A stretch of DNA of 64,000 nucleotides, taken from NCBI GenBank assembly GCA_021307315.1, contig JAJSPD010000033.1, positions 372,001 through 436,000 on the forward strand, written 5' to 3'. Below are positions 1 through 11,548 of this stretch, in pieces; the first letter of the stretch is position 1; each line of letters opens with the position of its first letter. The position numbers and the translations under genes were made by a program. The notes below the pieces were generated by a model. The model made no database searches, was not told where the DNA came from, and saw only the letters and a list, made by a program, of their open reading frames with translations. This stretch comes from Bisporella sp. PMI_857 (Eukaryota; Ascomycota; Leotiomycetes; Helotiales; Helotiaceae).

Positions 1-542
1 ATTGATACATGCTCATATAAATCATTATCTAGATATTACCTTCTCTGCCAGCCACGTACCTAATGTTATGAGAGAAGAGACGGCATAAGGGCGGTCTATG
101 CCAAGTGCTTTCTCCCGCAAATAGACGCATGTCACCATTAATTCCAGGCTCTCCTTATAGCGACCCCGGTCCCGGTATGTCGAAGCAAGTTGGCCATACT
201 GGTCAGGCTAGTGCTAGTCTAACCTCTGAATTCATCGACCCCCTTAGATCCCCTTTCTCTTGGGTCATAAGCTTACCCTCTGCACACCTCAGCCAGCCAG
301 CGCCAAGCTTCAATCAGGACGTGAGCATTCGTCCCAACTCATTTGTGCGTCGTTGTTGGCGGGCGTGACGCTGTTATCAAACCGTTCAATGAGTTTCACC
401 CTCCCAGACGCTTTGAAAACGCTGCGAAAGAAATCCAATCATAGCAGACAGTTATGTTGTGAGTATCCTATTTGCATCGTGGGGACCTGTCATCTACTCT
501 GTACTCTGCTGTAAGCGGGGAGTCAACGGTTCGCTTTGCGAA
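1..542. other. intergenic, no gene seen
   Basis: The short open frames here overlap each other in several frames, have no recognisable protein content and lack splice signals. I see no LTR ends, inverted repeats or RNA gene. It lies downstream of the minus-strand HET gene that ends at 543. Confidence 0.5.
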
Positions 543-1745
543 TTAACTCGTGCATTTTCTGTACTTATTGAACCATCCCAGCTTGTTCGCGAGCTCAGAT
601 GGCACCCTTTTTTGGGCTTCGGCGTCTATCCTCATCTTATTTCCTTCTTCGTCAAGGAACTCAAACCACCACTGTCCGTCGTGTATTCCAATCGCGGCCA
701 TCTTCTTCGGGCCGGGAGGTATTTCCCTGTTATTGTATGCACCGCCAGCGGCTACGTGCCGCATTTCAAGCAGGAGTGCCGACAGATGAAAAGGCTTCGC
801 TAGCTCTGCGGGATCCAGGTGCTGCGGACAGTCTGCCATACTGAAAGATATGGCTAGGCCTGAAAGTGCTAGTACACAGTTGAAATGATCGTCGTACCGT
901 GCGTTGCACAGGATCAACATGGTATCGAGAAACACCTCCCACAACGTCTTCGAGTAATCGACCTCGAGGCGCTGCTCTTTTCTGGCGAGCCCCAGTAGCC
1001 CGTACACGCGATCTCGAGGGTCAGTGCATTGGTTCATGCCAAAGTCGATTAGCAGCTCTGCCAGGCCAGTAGAGCCACGCAAATAGCTTTGTGCTCGGTC
1101 AAGAAGGCTACATGTCGCTAGGGGTATGCCGGCATCCACTGTGAGGGGCACAACTGCAAAGCTCCTCCAGTTGATCCATGTGGTACCGCCCAAGACCTCG
1201 ATGTCCTCAGCAAGCAAAATCTCCTGCACGATCCACACCCTAGTGAAGTAGGAGTTTTGTAACAACTCGACAGACCCGTGTTTCGAAAACAGTTGCGCTG
1301 CCGGCGCCGATGCCTTTCCCAGCCAGATAATGAGAGATAGGCACCGGCCGTAGATACCGGACATCAATCCGACTTGCTGATTGCGCTCGACCATATTCTT
1401 CTGGTTAATGCTTATCTGATCGATCCAAAGCCAACTGGGTTTGTTTCTGGCATCACCATGGAAGGCCTCGAGGAAGTCGGTCAGGTTCTCACTGACATGC
1501 AGCAGTTTTCCATCAACAATTAGTGGAGATTGCTCCTCTTCCATCGCTTCGAGTTTCGGCCGTGCGTCAGCGGGTTCCGAATACGTCCATCGGTATGAAA
1601 GTGCCGTGTAGCGCGGCGCATTGTTGAGATCAAAATTCTCAAGATGGCATTGCACCATTGACGTTGCGGTCAAGCTTCTGTCAACTTTTAATAGCCGGAA
1701 TTGACATCTGCTCACATCTAGGGGCCGATAGTTGTAGGCCTCCAT
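543..1745 (-). CDS. HET-domain protein (heterokaryon incompatibility family)
   Basis: This uninterrupted 400-residue frame starts at the ATG at 1745. HET proteins act in the cytoplasm and trigger growth arrest or cell death after fusion of genetically different hyphae. The three blocks of a HET domain are visible in order: YTALSYRW at about residues 46-53, LWIDQISINQ at about 105-114, and RVWIVQEILLA at about 168-178 followed by the usual charged EDIEVLGG stretch. The C-terminal 200 residues contain the common DPRDRVYGLLGLA block and otherwise have no domain I recognise. The protein is intact, with no intron needed. No NACHT or repeat domain follows, so it belongs to the short stand-alone HET class. 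The partner or allele specificity cannot be read from the sequence. Confidence 0.85.
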   Translation of the reverse strand: MEAYNYRPLDVSRCQFRLLKVDRSLTATSMVQCHLENFDLNNAPRYTALSYRWTYSEPADARPKLEAMEEEQSPLIVDGKLLHVSENLTDFLEAFHGDARNKPSWLWIDQISINQKNMVERNQQVGLMSGIYGRCLSLIIWLGKASAPAAQLFSKHGSVELLQNSYFTRVWIVQEILLAEDIEVLGGTTWINWRSFAVVPLTVDAGIPLATCSLLDRAQSYLRGSTGLAELLIDFGMNQCTDPRDRVYGLLGLARKEQRLEVDYSKTLWEVFLDTMLILCNARYDDHFNCVLALSGLAISFSMADCPQHLDPAELAKPFHLSALLLEMRHVAAGGAYNNREIPPGPKKMAAIGIHDGQWWFEFLDEEGNKMRIDAEAQKRVPSELANKLGWFNKYRKCTS

Positions 1746-2247
1746 CCGAAACTCGCTGCTTTATTGGCGAAGTGAACGAGATACTTCGCTGACCCACAGG
1801 ACGATAATACGCGGTGGCGGGGCACCCGCAAGCACTGTAGGAGGACAGACTTAGTCACAAACACGTGAGATGACTACGGTTGAAACCAAAAAAGTCATGT
1901 GTCTGCGTTGCGATCAAGGCGAAAGCAGTACTGAGATGGGTATGTAGGATGGGAAAGCTGTGTTAAGGAGCCTAACTAGTGCTCTTCACGCGTAAACGCA
2001 GATGACGCACAGCCACCGCTATCAAATCTTGGAGCTGGACAGCGCGCTAAATTCTGCGGGATGCGCGGAGTTGTTTCGGCTTTCGGTCTCCTTTGATTGG
2101 AGGTACCGACCGGCATCGCGACATTGCATGAAGATCAGCGCCACTGCAGCCACAGGGCTGATGACGATTTCCAGCAAAGTAGTGAGGCCCTGAGGCTCGG
2201 GAATAACATTGTCATAAGTATTAGAAGTGAGAAGAGCTGGATGGTAG
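1746..2247. other. intergenic upstream of HET gene
   Basis: This is the presumed promoter side of the HET gene starting at 1745. The one open frame (2002-2193) has no recognisable content. No other element is visible before the LTR at 2248. Confidence 0.5.
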
Positions 2248-2481
2248 TGTCACGGCCCTGGCCCTATCTCGCTTAAAGCCCCTTAGGGCTCGGCCCCTGA
2301 CACCGCAGGACTTGCTTAGACTGACCAGGGGCCAGTCTCCTGTATACAAAGCACTGCTTTCCTTCTTTTCTTCTGTCTGTAGCTCGTTTTTTTCGTTATA
2401 ACAATTAATAGACGTTCATACTTTTGAGTCCCTCTCCTTGAGATCTACGGATCGAGATCCCTGTTGCCTTGAGTTGTTACA
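2248..2481 (+). mobile_element. solo LTR, family A (plus orientation)
   Basis: It begins TGTCACGGCCCTG and ends TTGAGTTGTTACA. It matches, in inverse orientation, the copies at 3310-3532, 16041-16261 and 47348-47635. No internal retrotransposon sequence or second LTR in the same orientation is adjacent, so it is a solo LTR. The flanks (GGTAG and CTGCG) do not form a target-site duplication, suggesting ectopic recombination or decay of the flank. Confidence 0.8.
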
Positions 2482-2903
2482 CTGCGGACAGGCTACAAAA
2501 ACCGTCAAGCACACCTTTTTCCGATGCACAAAATAAGACACATACTGTACGCAAATGTTAGCACAGACAAATACAAGAAAAAGCAACCTTTCTTTTTACT
2601 TTAGAAAGAAAGCTTTATCTGACTCGAAAAAATAGGCACTAAATATAAATGCGGTTCGAACAACGATCAAGTTTGCCGTTGCTACAAGACGTTTAAACAA
2701 AAATAAATAAAACAAGCAGCTAACTTTCTGTAACAGTAAACTCTATTTTATTCTTTATTCTAACTAACCCGACTAACTCTATATCACCTTTGTGTCCCCA
2801 GTAGGCTTCGCTTTAGTCGCTGACAATAAAACGTTGAACACTTGGAGGAATGAACTTCAAATTAACTTGCTACTAATTATGCACGAGATCTTGTTAACTA
2901 TGT

Positions 2904-3167
2904 TGTTGAAATAGAAGAAGAGAGTCACGTGGCCTTCAGAGAGTATGGGGTAGAACAAGTCAATTGCTGAAGGTTGTAGAACTACGAACTACAAGAAAGG
3001 ACCTCTCTACTTATAGAGATGTGATACTCACACGTGGTATCACATACGACGTAACGTATACGTCAGTAGATGTATCATCAAAGCTAAAATACGTATGTGC
3101 ATACGCATACATATCTAGAACTTCCCCAATAGGTTAGGTATGATCCTTAGGCCTAGCCTGTTCAACA
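2904..3167. mobile_element. solo LTR, copia-like ends (TGTTGAA...TTCAACA)
   Basis: The 264-bp segment starts TGTTGAAATAG and ends CCTGTTCAACA, giving inverted 7-bp ends typical of Ty1/copia LTRs. It is flanked by TATGT and TACGT, a 5-bp target-site duplication with one C/T mismatch. No internal coding region is attached. It sits between two family A LTRs of opposite orientation. Confidence 0.7.
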
Positions 3168-3309
3168 TACGTGTTACTGAAATTGAAAAATATTGGCAGA
3201 GGCAGTTTTGTATACGTTGAAGGAGGCATTGGAAACCGAAGAAAATGTATTATGTAATGTAGACTAGGGCCCTCTAGGCTTAGCCGGACGTAATAAAACT
3301 ATTACTACT

Positions 3310-3532
3310 TGTAACAACTCAAGCTGAACAGGGATCTCGATCCGTAGATCAGGTAGAAGGACTCAGAGGTGTGAACAACTATCAATTGTTATAACTAAGA
3401 GAACAAGCTACGGACAGGAGGAGGGGAGGGAAGCAGCGCTCTATATACAGGGAGCTGGCCGGCGGCCAGTATAAGCGAGCTCTAGGATGTCCGGTGCTGA
3501 GCTCCGTCAGAAAAGAAGCCAGGGCCGTGACA
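3310..3532 (-). mobile_element. solo LTR, family A (minus orientation)
   Basis: It begins TGTAACAACTCAAGC and ends AGGGCCGTGACA, the reverse complement of the family A consensus. It is inverted relative to the copy at 2248-2481. No matching 5-bp duplication is present on its flanks. Confidence 0.8.
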
Positions 3533-4119
3533 TTTTGATGAAAAAAAGGAGGTTGGTAATTGTCGGAATACCTACCACGTAGCAAAAGGCGTAGTAGCTG
3601 TGACTACGCTCTCGCTGGTGTGGTTTTGATATTCGTTGATTCATTCTAAGCTACGGCCTATTGCCAGGTAGATATATGTGATAGGAGACCTACAATCTTC
3701 ACGATGTGGAATGCGTGAAGCTATGTACATCCATTCCAACGGTGATGACAAGAAGCAGAAAATCCTTGGCAATTTGGGTACGTTTTAGCTGCAGAGCCGC
3801 ATTTTAGCCTTGGCATGATATCACAGTATATTGCCAATATGATATGAGATCAAAATTTCATATTAATACTAGTGCTTTACGAGATATCTCATACTAATAC
3901 TAGTGTAGTATCAAAAAGTTGATCTCATATGACTCGAGGCTCGGTATCACTAAATATCACCATACTAGTGCTTTCACTGCGCTAGACGATTCGAGAAGAT
4001 ACTAGGAACAGAGTAATAATAACTGGCCACTATAGAGTAACCTGCTCCCCTGGACCCTCTGTGAACGAGAGGTAATATAAAAAAGGCAATATATAGAAAG
4101 CTATTATAAAAACTATTAT
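3533..4119. other. AT-rich intergenic with short direct repeats
   Basis: Between about 3838 and 3975 the motif CATAYTAATACTAGTG and the variant CATACTAGTGCTTT recur with GATATGAGATC-like words, giving a small cluster of diverged direct repeats. No gene is visible. The segment lies downstream of the HNWD gene. Confidence 0.45.
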
Positions 4120-7100
4120 CTATATTGCCTTTTTCCCTTGCGCAAACTCAAAAAACGAAATGCTTCCTGATGAATGCCCTATTGCGACATATCCATACCG
4201 AATAGCTACAAAAGTGGGTCGATAATCCGGTGGAAGCCAAAGAATATGTGTATCTTCTTCCGCAATCCACTCATTTGCTACGAATAAGCCATGCAGTTTG
4301 CCACCGGGGGAGATGATTAGGTCTGAGTGGACTAGGCTCCAGTGGCCCCTGAGCGTCTGCCGAGCCATGCCTGTCGTGGCATTCCAGAGCCGCACTGTAT
4401 TATCGTCAGATCCAGACACGACTAGCTCGCCGTCCGGCGAGAAAGCTACAGAGTAGACTGCGCCAGAGTGGCCTTCAGCGTCTGCCGAGCCGTGCCTGTC
4501 GTGGCATCCCAGAGCCGCACTGTGTTATCGTCAGATCCAGACACGACTAGCTCGCCGTCCGGCGAGAAAGCTACAGAGTAGACCGCGCCAGAGTGGCCTT
4601 CGAGCGTTTGCCGAGCCGTGCCTGTTGTAGTATCCCAGAGCCGCACTGTATTATCATAAGACCCAGACATAATTAGCTTGCCGTCTGGCGAGAAGGCTAC
4701 AAAAAAGACTGAGCCAGAATGGCCTTTTAGCGTTTGTTGTGCTGCGCTTGTTACGGCATTCCAAAGCCGTACTGTTCTATCGTAAGACCCAGACACGACC
4801 AGTTTACTGTCCGGTGAAAAAGCTACAGAGAAAACCGCACCAGAGTGGCCTTCGAGCGTCTGCCAAGCCGCGCCTGTCGTGGCATCCCAGAGCCGCACTG
4901 TGCTATCGTAAGACCCAGACACGACTAATTTGCCGTCTGGCGAAAAAGCTACAGAGTTGACAGCTCTAGAATGGCCCTCGAGTGTTTGCCGAGCCGCGCC
5001 TGTCGTAGCATCCCAAAGCCGCACTGTGTCATCGTCAGATCCAGATACGATCAGTTTACCGTCCGGCGACAGGGCCATAGAGCTAACCGCGCCAGAGTGG
5101 CCTTCAAGCGTCTGCCTAGCCGTGCCTGTCATGGCATCCCAGAGCCGCACTGTGCTATCGTAAGACCCAGACACGACTAGCTCGCCATCCGGTGAGAAGT
5201 CCACAGAGCCGACCCGGCTAAAGTGGTCATCGAGAGTCTGCCACGCTGAGCCAGGGCGACCCTCGAGCGTCTGTCGTGCCGCGCTTGTCGTAGCATCCCA
5301 GAGCCGCACTGTGTTATCGTCAGATCCAGAGACAATCAGCTTGCCGTCCGGTGAGAAAGCTACAGAGTTGACCGCTCTAGAATGGCCCTCAAGTGTTTGC
5401 CAAGCCGCGCCAGTTGCAGCATCCCAAAGCCCAACTGTGTTATCGTCAGATCCAGACACGATCAGCTTGCCGTCCGGCGAGAAAGCTACAGAGTTGACCG
5501 CTCTAGAATGGCCCTCGAGTGTTTGCCGAGCCGCGCCTGTCGTAGCATCCCAAAGCCGCACTGTGCCATCGTCAGATCCTGATACGATCAGCTTGCCGTC
5601 TGGAGAGAAAGCCACAAAGTTGACTCCGCTAAAGTCCCTTTCGAGCGTTTGTCGTGCCGCGCCTGTCGCGGCATCCCAGAGCCGCACTATGTCATTATGA
5701 GACCCAGACACGACTAGCTCACCGTCCGGCGAGAAAGCTACAGAGTTAACCGCGCCAGAGTGGCCTTCGAGCGTCTGCCGAGCCGTGCTTGTTGTGGCAT
5801 ACCAGAATCGTACTGTATTATCGTAAGACCCAGACACGACTAGCTCGCCGTCCGGTGAGAAAGCTATAGAGTTAACCGCGCCAGAGTGGCCTTCGAGCGT
5901 CTGCCGAGCCGTGCCTGTCGTAGCATCCCAGAGCCGCATTGTCTTATCGTAAGAACCTGACACGACTAGCTCGCCGTCCGGCGAGAAAGCTACAGAGTAG
6001 ACTGCGCCAGAGTGGCCTTCGAGCGTCTGCCGAGCCGTGCCTGTCGTAGCATCCCAGAGCCGCACTGTGTTATCGTTAGACCCAGACACGATTAGCTTGC
6101 CGTCCGGCGAAAAGGCCACAGAGGTGACTCCGCCAGAGTGGCCTTCGAGCGTCTGCAGCGCCGCGTTCCAGTTAGCTTGCACTCTGGGCTTAGTTTGGAT
6201 CCAATGTGGGATATCCTTTTCGAACTGTCTCCGAACAATGCTTTTCTCGGGGGTAAATACAAGGGCTGAGCAGTATAACTGGAGAGGAAACTGTTCGATT
6301 ACTGATCGGTTATATAAGACGAATCGCTTTGCATCATGGATATATGTGTGTAAATTAGAAGAGGTACCAGCCTTAGTATAAGTTAGTCAGATTTCTTAAA
6401 ATATAACAAAGGAGCTTTACTGGAATTAGAGTTTCTAAAGACAGTATTGCAAGAATCCCTTCTGAGCTCTTCCCTATCCAGCTAAGTGCCTCAAGCCAAT
6501 GAAGCAGATGATCCTGCAGAAATCGATGGATTTCTCCGTTGTCATGAAGCCTAGCGCCACTCCTTTGTAGATGCTGAACCCAGTATAAGCATGCGTATTG
6601 AACTTCAGAGGGAAAACACTCCTTAACGCAATTACTTTTGACTTGAGTGGTTAGACTACCAGGAGTATGCATTTCGCAGATATCCTTTTTGAGCGTCTCG
6701 GACATCAGCAGTAGGCAACCAGAAGCTAATATCTGATGCGCCTGCTTGTAATCTACCCAGAAATTGGAATCTCTGCATCGATCTTTATTAAGGAGAAAGT
6801 CGCGAAAGGAAGGGTGGTGTAGACGGAGAAATCCAGCAACATCCTTCGGAACGTCTAAGATGGCTTGTAGTTTCCCAAGCGTCTGTTTAACCTGTATTTC
6901 AGAGAGCCCAATTAATCTTCCCAGCGAGATAGCAGACAGCGGGGATGTTAAAATAACAATGCTTCCAAGAATTTGCCGCTGTCGCGAGTATAGCCGCATT
7001 TTCTCCGGTTCTCTGAAAGTAGTGGGTATAGAGGTTTGGAGTACAGTAAGATATATTTGGTCAAGGTGCTGTTCCGGTGCGCCGCTAGAGTTAACGCCAT

Positions 7101-8802
7101 CAAGAATCTCCTGAAGCCTGTCTTCGGCAAACTCTTCGCCTGCATTAATGAACCGACAAGCAGTAGCAGCCCAAATGAACAAGCCACTTGATTTGTCTAC
7201 CAACTGACTCAGAACCTGCTCGCCTGGCCAGCAAGATCCAAGAGCCCACTCCTGCCCTATTATCCCCAGGTTGTGTCTTAGGAATAGAGAGATATCATGA
7301 TTAACAATCGCTAGCGGTATATTGTGGAGTACGAAGTCCTGGTGTTCGGATTGTGGGATACGGTGCACGCCGTGTCGGATTGGGATTTCAGGTCTGCTTG
7401 TCAGAAAAATTCGGAGTCGTACCGTCGTTAATAATCGAGCTTCAGCTAGGAGCTGCAGAATTGTCCGAATATGGTCTTCATTGTCACACTCATCAAGGGC
7501 ATCAACAATAAGCAGATAGGAAGACGGAGATAAGTGTCTGCTCAGCTTCGAAAATGGACGGAGGATAAGCTGGCACCACTGGTCGCGGAGAGACTGGTTT
7601 GCAATATCTTCCTGTTCTATAACAGCATCAGAAATGTGTTGTTGAATTTGTGGTACATTGTGCGCAAGTTGCACAGCAAGACTCGTAAAGAATCTGCCAG
7701 CATGGCCAACATCTCCACCACCTTTTGAGAAAAAGAAGCTGGCTACAAGACGCTTTTGATCAAAGTATCTGCGGGCAACGGTTCGAGCAACTGTCGACTT
7801 CCCTGTACCAGCTAAGCCATTCAGCCAGAAGATGCACCGATCATCTTGTCCATCAGACCAGTTATATATCTCTTGTAAAAGGTCGACGCGGGTGTCAACA
7901 AGGCATGTAGGTTCGTGTTGGCGGTTGAATGAATTGAAGGGCGCCTCAACAGCGTACGGTAGATGACGAAGTAGGCCACTCTCACGGCCTGAGTCGACGG
8001 TTAGTGCCAGCCTTAATAAATATATCAGCCATTAACATGAGTTATGGGGCTTACTCTTTAAAGGTGTATTAATCTTCCTCCAGAGCCGCCTAAATGCATT
8101 CTCTCTACCTTCACCATAGCGGGACGACATTTGGACATCGAAAATACCCAGAAGCGAGTATGCCATATCTTCTACACGTGTGGTATCACGGTTTTTCGCC
8201 CATAAGAATCGCTCGTTAATACTGAAATTAGATAGTGGGCCTCCTTGCAGAGCTTTTACTGGAATTTCTGTTACCTCATGAATGCATTGTTGTAGTGATT
8301 GTTTGTCGCCCAGATATTCCCAATATTTAGAATAAAAGTCAACGAATGCCGGAGCAAGAAGTTCCTGAAGAGTCCAACCTCGAGTAAACCATTTGCTTTT
8401 CCGGAAAGTCGATTCCCAGAATAGCTGGTTGAACTCGCCGTTAGCGTCAAAAGCAGGCCGAGAAACATCCGCGAGATATACATAGCATTTGACCGCATTA
8501 CGGTACCAGCGAAACATAGAAATAATAGCTTCTGACAGCACGGCACTGCTTGATTTATCAATGCAACAACTATCCACCCAAAAGTATCGTAAGCCATCAC
8601 GTCTAGCTTGGTCTCCACAGAGAGAAATCTTCTTATAACCAGGCTTGCCCTGGCCAGTGCCATCCATGAGGTCTTGAAATGTGAGCTCGTCTGTATCTGC
8701 TCCCCATGTGTGCGAAAGGATAGCATATTCGGGAATATTATCGCCAATAAAGTCCTTCGTAAGTGTAAGCTGGCCAGCACTGTTGCGTTCTAGAAGACGC
8801 AT
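4120..8802 (-). CDS. HET-NACHT-WD40 (HNWD) STAND protein, frameshifted near 3' end
   Basis: This is a het-e/het-d-type incompatibility receptor. Three exons can be joined in frame: 8055-8802, 6421-7988 and 4120-6371, with introns 7989-8054 (GTAAGC...CAG) and 6372-6420 (GTAAAG...AAG). Exon 1 carries the HET domain (YAILSHTWG, YFWVDSCCIDK, RGWTLQELLAP). Exon 2 carries the NACHT NTPase with Walker A GLAGTGKST and Walker B YLLIVDALDECD. Exon 3 carries 14 WD40 repeats and a degenerate C-terminal cap. In this family the WD repeats sense the non-self partner, the NACHT domain oligomerises, and HET executes cell death. One base is missing at about 4475, where other repeats read TTCGAGCG and this one reads TTCAGCG. 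As it stands the frame ends at 4446, giving about 1413 residues instead of about 1522. Either the allele is truncated or the collapsed repeat was mis-assembled. Confidence 0.88.
4346..6158 (-). repeat. array of 126-bp WD40 repeats
   Basis: There are thirteen in-frame 42-codon units plus one after the frameshift. Each follows the pattern QTLEGHS-x-V-x-SVAFSPDG-KL/EL-VSGS-xD-x-TVRLWDA. Nucleotide identity between units is very high, while a few codons vary (after GHS, after SGS, and in the TGTAR/TGAAR/TSAAR end), as known for the het-e/het-d WD40 domains that evolve in concert. Between units seven and eight there is an extra 11-residue partial unit (QTLEGRPGSAW), a footprint of unequal crossing over. 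Confidence 0.9.
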
Positions 8803-9782
8803 TATTCGCCGACATTCGGGAGGGGAGGGGCACGAAGTATTAATTGAGTCGCCGAGTCTGCACTCATGTGAAGTTAGTTGTGGAGTTGGTGGAGGTCGGA
8901 TCCAGCCTGGTGTTCATGTGCCTCAGCTGACAGCGCATTGCCCCAATAGAACAGTAGCGTCATTGTGCATCGTTGTGGCACGCAAACTAGCCAACCCCTA
9001 GGCAGCTACAGGAGGAGGTTATGTGGTCAAAGCGTCGCGGGGTATTCACGTGACCTTGCTATGTGCATACTGACAGTTATTGTTATCGGGTTATGGAGGA
9101 AAACCGGGTCTTAGCCCTGGGTTCACCAAAAATATAGATGGTTAGACATTAATTCAAGTTAAAAAAACTTGTATAATTAGCTTTAATATAAGAATAGATG
9201 GCATAATAGATCACAAGTCTTATTTACTGGAATAGCTATCCCTTAGTAATGGGATAGCAGCTCGTCACACTTATGTTAGAACAGAAATGCCGTTGTTGCA
9301 GGGATAACAGGCATTGATGATAAGAGCCTTGCAGAAGCTTGATGAGACTGAAGTGGCAATGAATATGATATACAACCACATTCTATCCATAATTTCACCA
9401 TTTAATTATCGATTTTACAAGGCGGCGCCCTGCATGATGCGAAAGTAATTGCAGACTATAGATGGAAATGGATTTTTGAGGCAGAGTGAGATTCGCCATG
9501 GATCACATACCTAGTTGCAGCAGCTGAATGCACCTCTACCGTTTCGGCATCTCTCATTCCACATTATATAAGCACTCCTCTCCCTGCGACAATCTCTAGG
9601 AGGAGCCTTATCAGAATTTGTACTATTATGAGTCACATGGACGGGGTGAGCGATTTATCATTTTTCTGCCTAAGTGCATAGCTAGCTCTTTCCTTTACAG
9701 GACATAATGCATTCATTCAATTTCTTATTATTTCGGACAGTTCAATTAGTATTTTCTGACCCAGTCGTCTTTATTAATTAGA
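8803..9782. other. intergenic between HNWD and dioxygenase pseudogene
   Basis: This contains the HNWD promoter side and the region before the dioxygenase remnant. I see no LTR ends or inverted repeats. A short ATG with a GTGAG donor-like site at about 9630-9650 could be a relic first exon, but this cannot be supported further. Confidence 0.4.
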
Positions 9783-10585
9783 ATGGCGCAAGTTTCCTGT
9801 GCACCTGGCTTATTGACCTTTAAAACGTTGAATCCTTCCAACACAAACCTATCTACTACGTTGCCTGATAGGATTTCCTCAGTTTTGAATTCTCCATTTG
9901 CATGGGATCCCGATAGCATCATTTAGAAAAAAGCAGAAACCATCCTATAGCTCTCTAAAACCGATATTCAAGAGATAAACGATGCACTTGAACAATTCAA
10001 GCGTAAGGCCACGCCTTTAATAGCATTCCAAAGTATAGGTTCAAGCTACTGACACTATCAGGCTCGGGGAAAGCTATGCATCTTTTAGTTCCCGATACAT
10101 TCCCTCTTCCCCAGCTGTCAAAGAGAATGGTTCATTTCAAACGTGTCCTGCATAAGGAATATGGTTTCTTCACTGTCCGTGGCCTAGGTCCCCCCCCCCC
10201 GGAAGTCGGCACCCCCCTATAGTCGGCACCTCGCTTAATTCTTACCCACCCCCTTTGGCCATGAATAACTATTTTATTCTCTTATAGTTATATGAGATAT
10301 TGTAGAGCTAAGTTCTATAGCCATATCTGATCCTTCATCCTCAATTTGGCGATCTCCAGCTGCCGTTTGCGCTCTTTTTATCTGCTGGATATCTACAAAC
10401 TTAGAATTAGGACTAGCCACCACTTTCCTACGTTTTCTAGGTTGCAATTGGACTACACGTTGCTTTAATTGCTTAATTTTCCTTTCTTGCTTTGCAATTA
10501 CCTATTATTTTTGCTCAATGCCTTTAGATATCTTCCTAAAAGTACCTTCGTTGTTGGCGCAGAAGTGCTTTTTAACTGCGAAACC

Positions 10586-10845
10586 TGTAACAACCGGTAT
10601 GCCCAAGGTGCGACACGGAGGTCATGGCACGGGATCAGGAGGCTGAAGATCAGGGTATGAGGGGTTTCAGAGCCGATACGGAGGAGAGTCGGAGTCGCCT
10701 ATATAAAGGCCTGCTCCCACTCTCTACAGTTGTTCCTCATGTTTTTGTATCCTTCGTAGGTAGACCTATAAGGCAATCACTATCAGCCTATTGTACGCAC
10801 TCCCATATGCCTCTATTCTAGCCCGTGATTCCTTGCGTCGTTACA
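10586..10845 (+). mobile_element. solo LTR, family C, inside the pogo element
   Basis: It begins TGTAACAACCGG and ends GCGTCGTTACA, with a TATATAA box at about 10709. It is flanked on both sides by AAACC (10581-10585 and 10846-10850), an exact 5-bp target-site duplication. It matches the minus-oriented copy at 16848-17382. The insertion lies in the 3' part of the transposase region. Confidence 0.9.
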
Positions 10846-11345
10846 AAACCTCGTAAGCAATATCTCGGATATCTTGACCTTTTTAAGGAGTTGTAATATC
10901 CAATTGAGCTTTATCTGCAATCCAATTAGGCATATTTTCATTTGAAACTCGGTTTTGCAGTATTGAATTGGAGTTATTGCTGTTTTCTAAAAGCAGTCGG
11001 CTTATAAGAGGCTTAGCGCGATTAATCGGCCACAATCCAGTTGCTTTCCAACCGGCCTTTATATTATAGCTTGTTAAGCCGTTTTTCTTTGCTTTTTGAT
11101 AGCACGTAAAGAAGTTTCGCTTTCGGAAAAGTGAAGAATCGGTTAATAGGCTATAAAATCCTACGTATTTGCGGTAAGCGGCCTTAAAAGGGGAGAAAAC
11201 CGATAAATCTAAAAGTTGAAGCATATGTGAAGTGTAAAAGGGTAAAAATAGTAGCTGAATATTGTTTAAAAAGCACCTCTACATAAATTCAACTGTTTCG
11301 TGACTCCTATGGCCGTCTAGAATAAGCAATCGAGGCTCAGATGGG

Positions 11346-11548
11346 TGTAAGGTGCTGGAGTAGTGTGGCACAAGTCAACTGCAATTCTGATACAAGACTA
11401 ATCTCTACCCTCTCTACTAGGTCCCGAGTCCCCTACTTATACCCTCCGTACCCCTGGCGGCTCCCCACGTGCCCATACATGCCCAGCATCATGGCTCTTA
11501 CCGAGCCGCTCCTTGCCCCTTTAGCACATGACATCCTGGCACCTGACA
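11346..11548 (-). mobile_element. solo LTR, family E, inside the pogo transposase
   Basis: The 203-bp element has ends TGTAAGGTGC...GCACCTGACA, flanked by an exact ATGGG duplication (11341-11345 and 11549-11553). Removing the element and one ATGGG restores the transposase frame from VYIPQFRP into EPRLLILDGH, which proves the boundaries. Orientation follows a GGTATAAGTA box on the minus strand. Confidence 0.9.

Noticed and set aside
4739..6381. Several plus-strand frames rich in serine, proline and alanine
   Set aside because: They are shadows of the minus-strand WD40 repeats.
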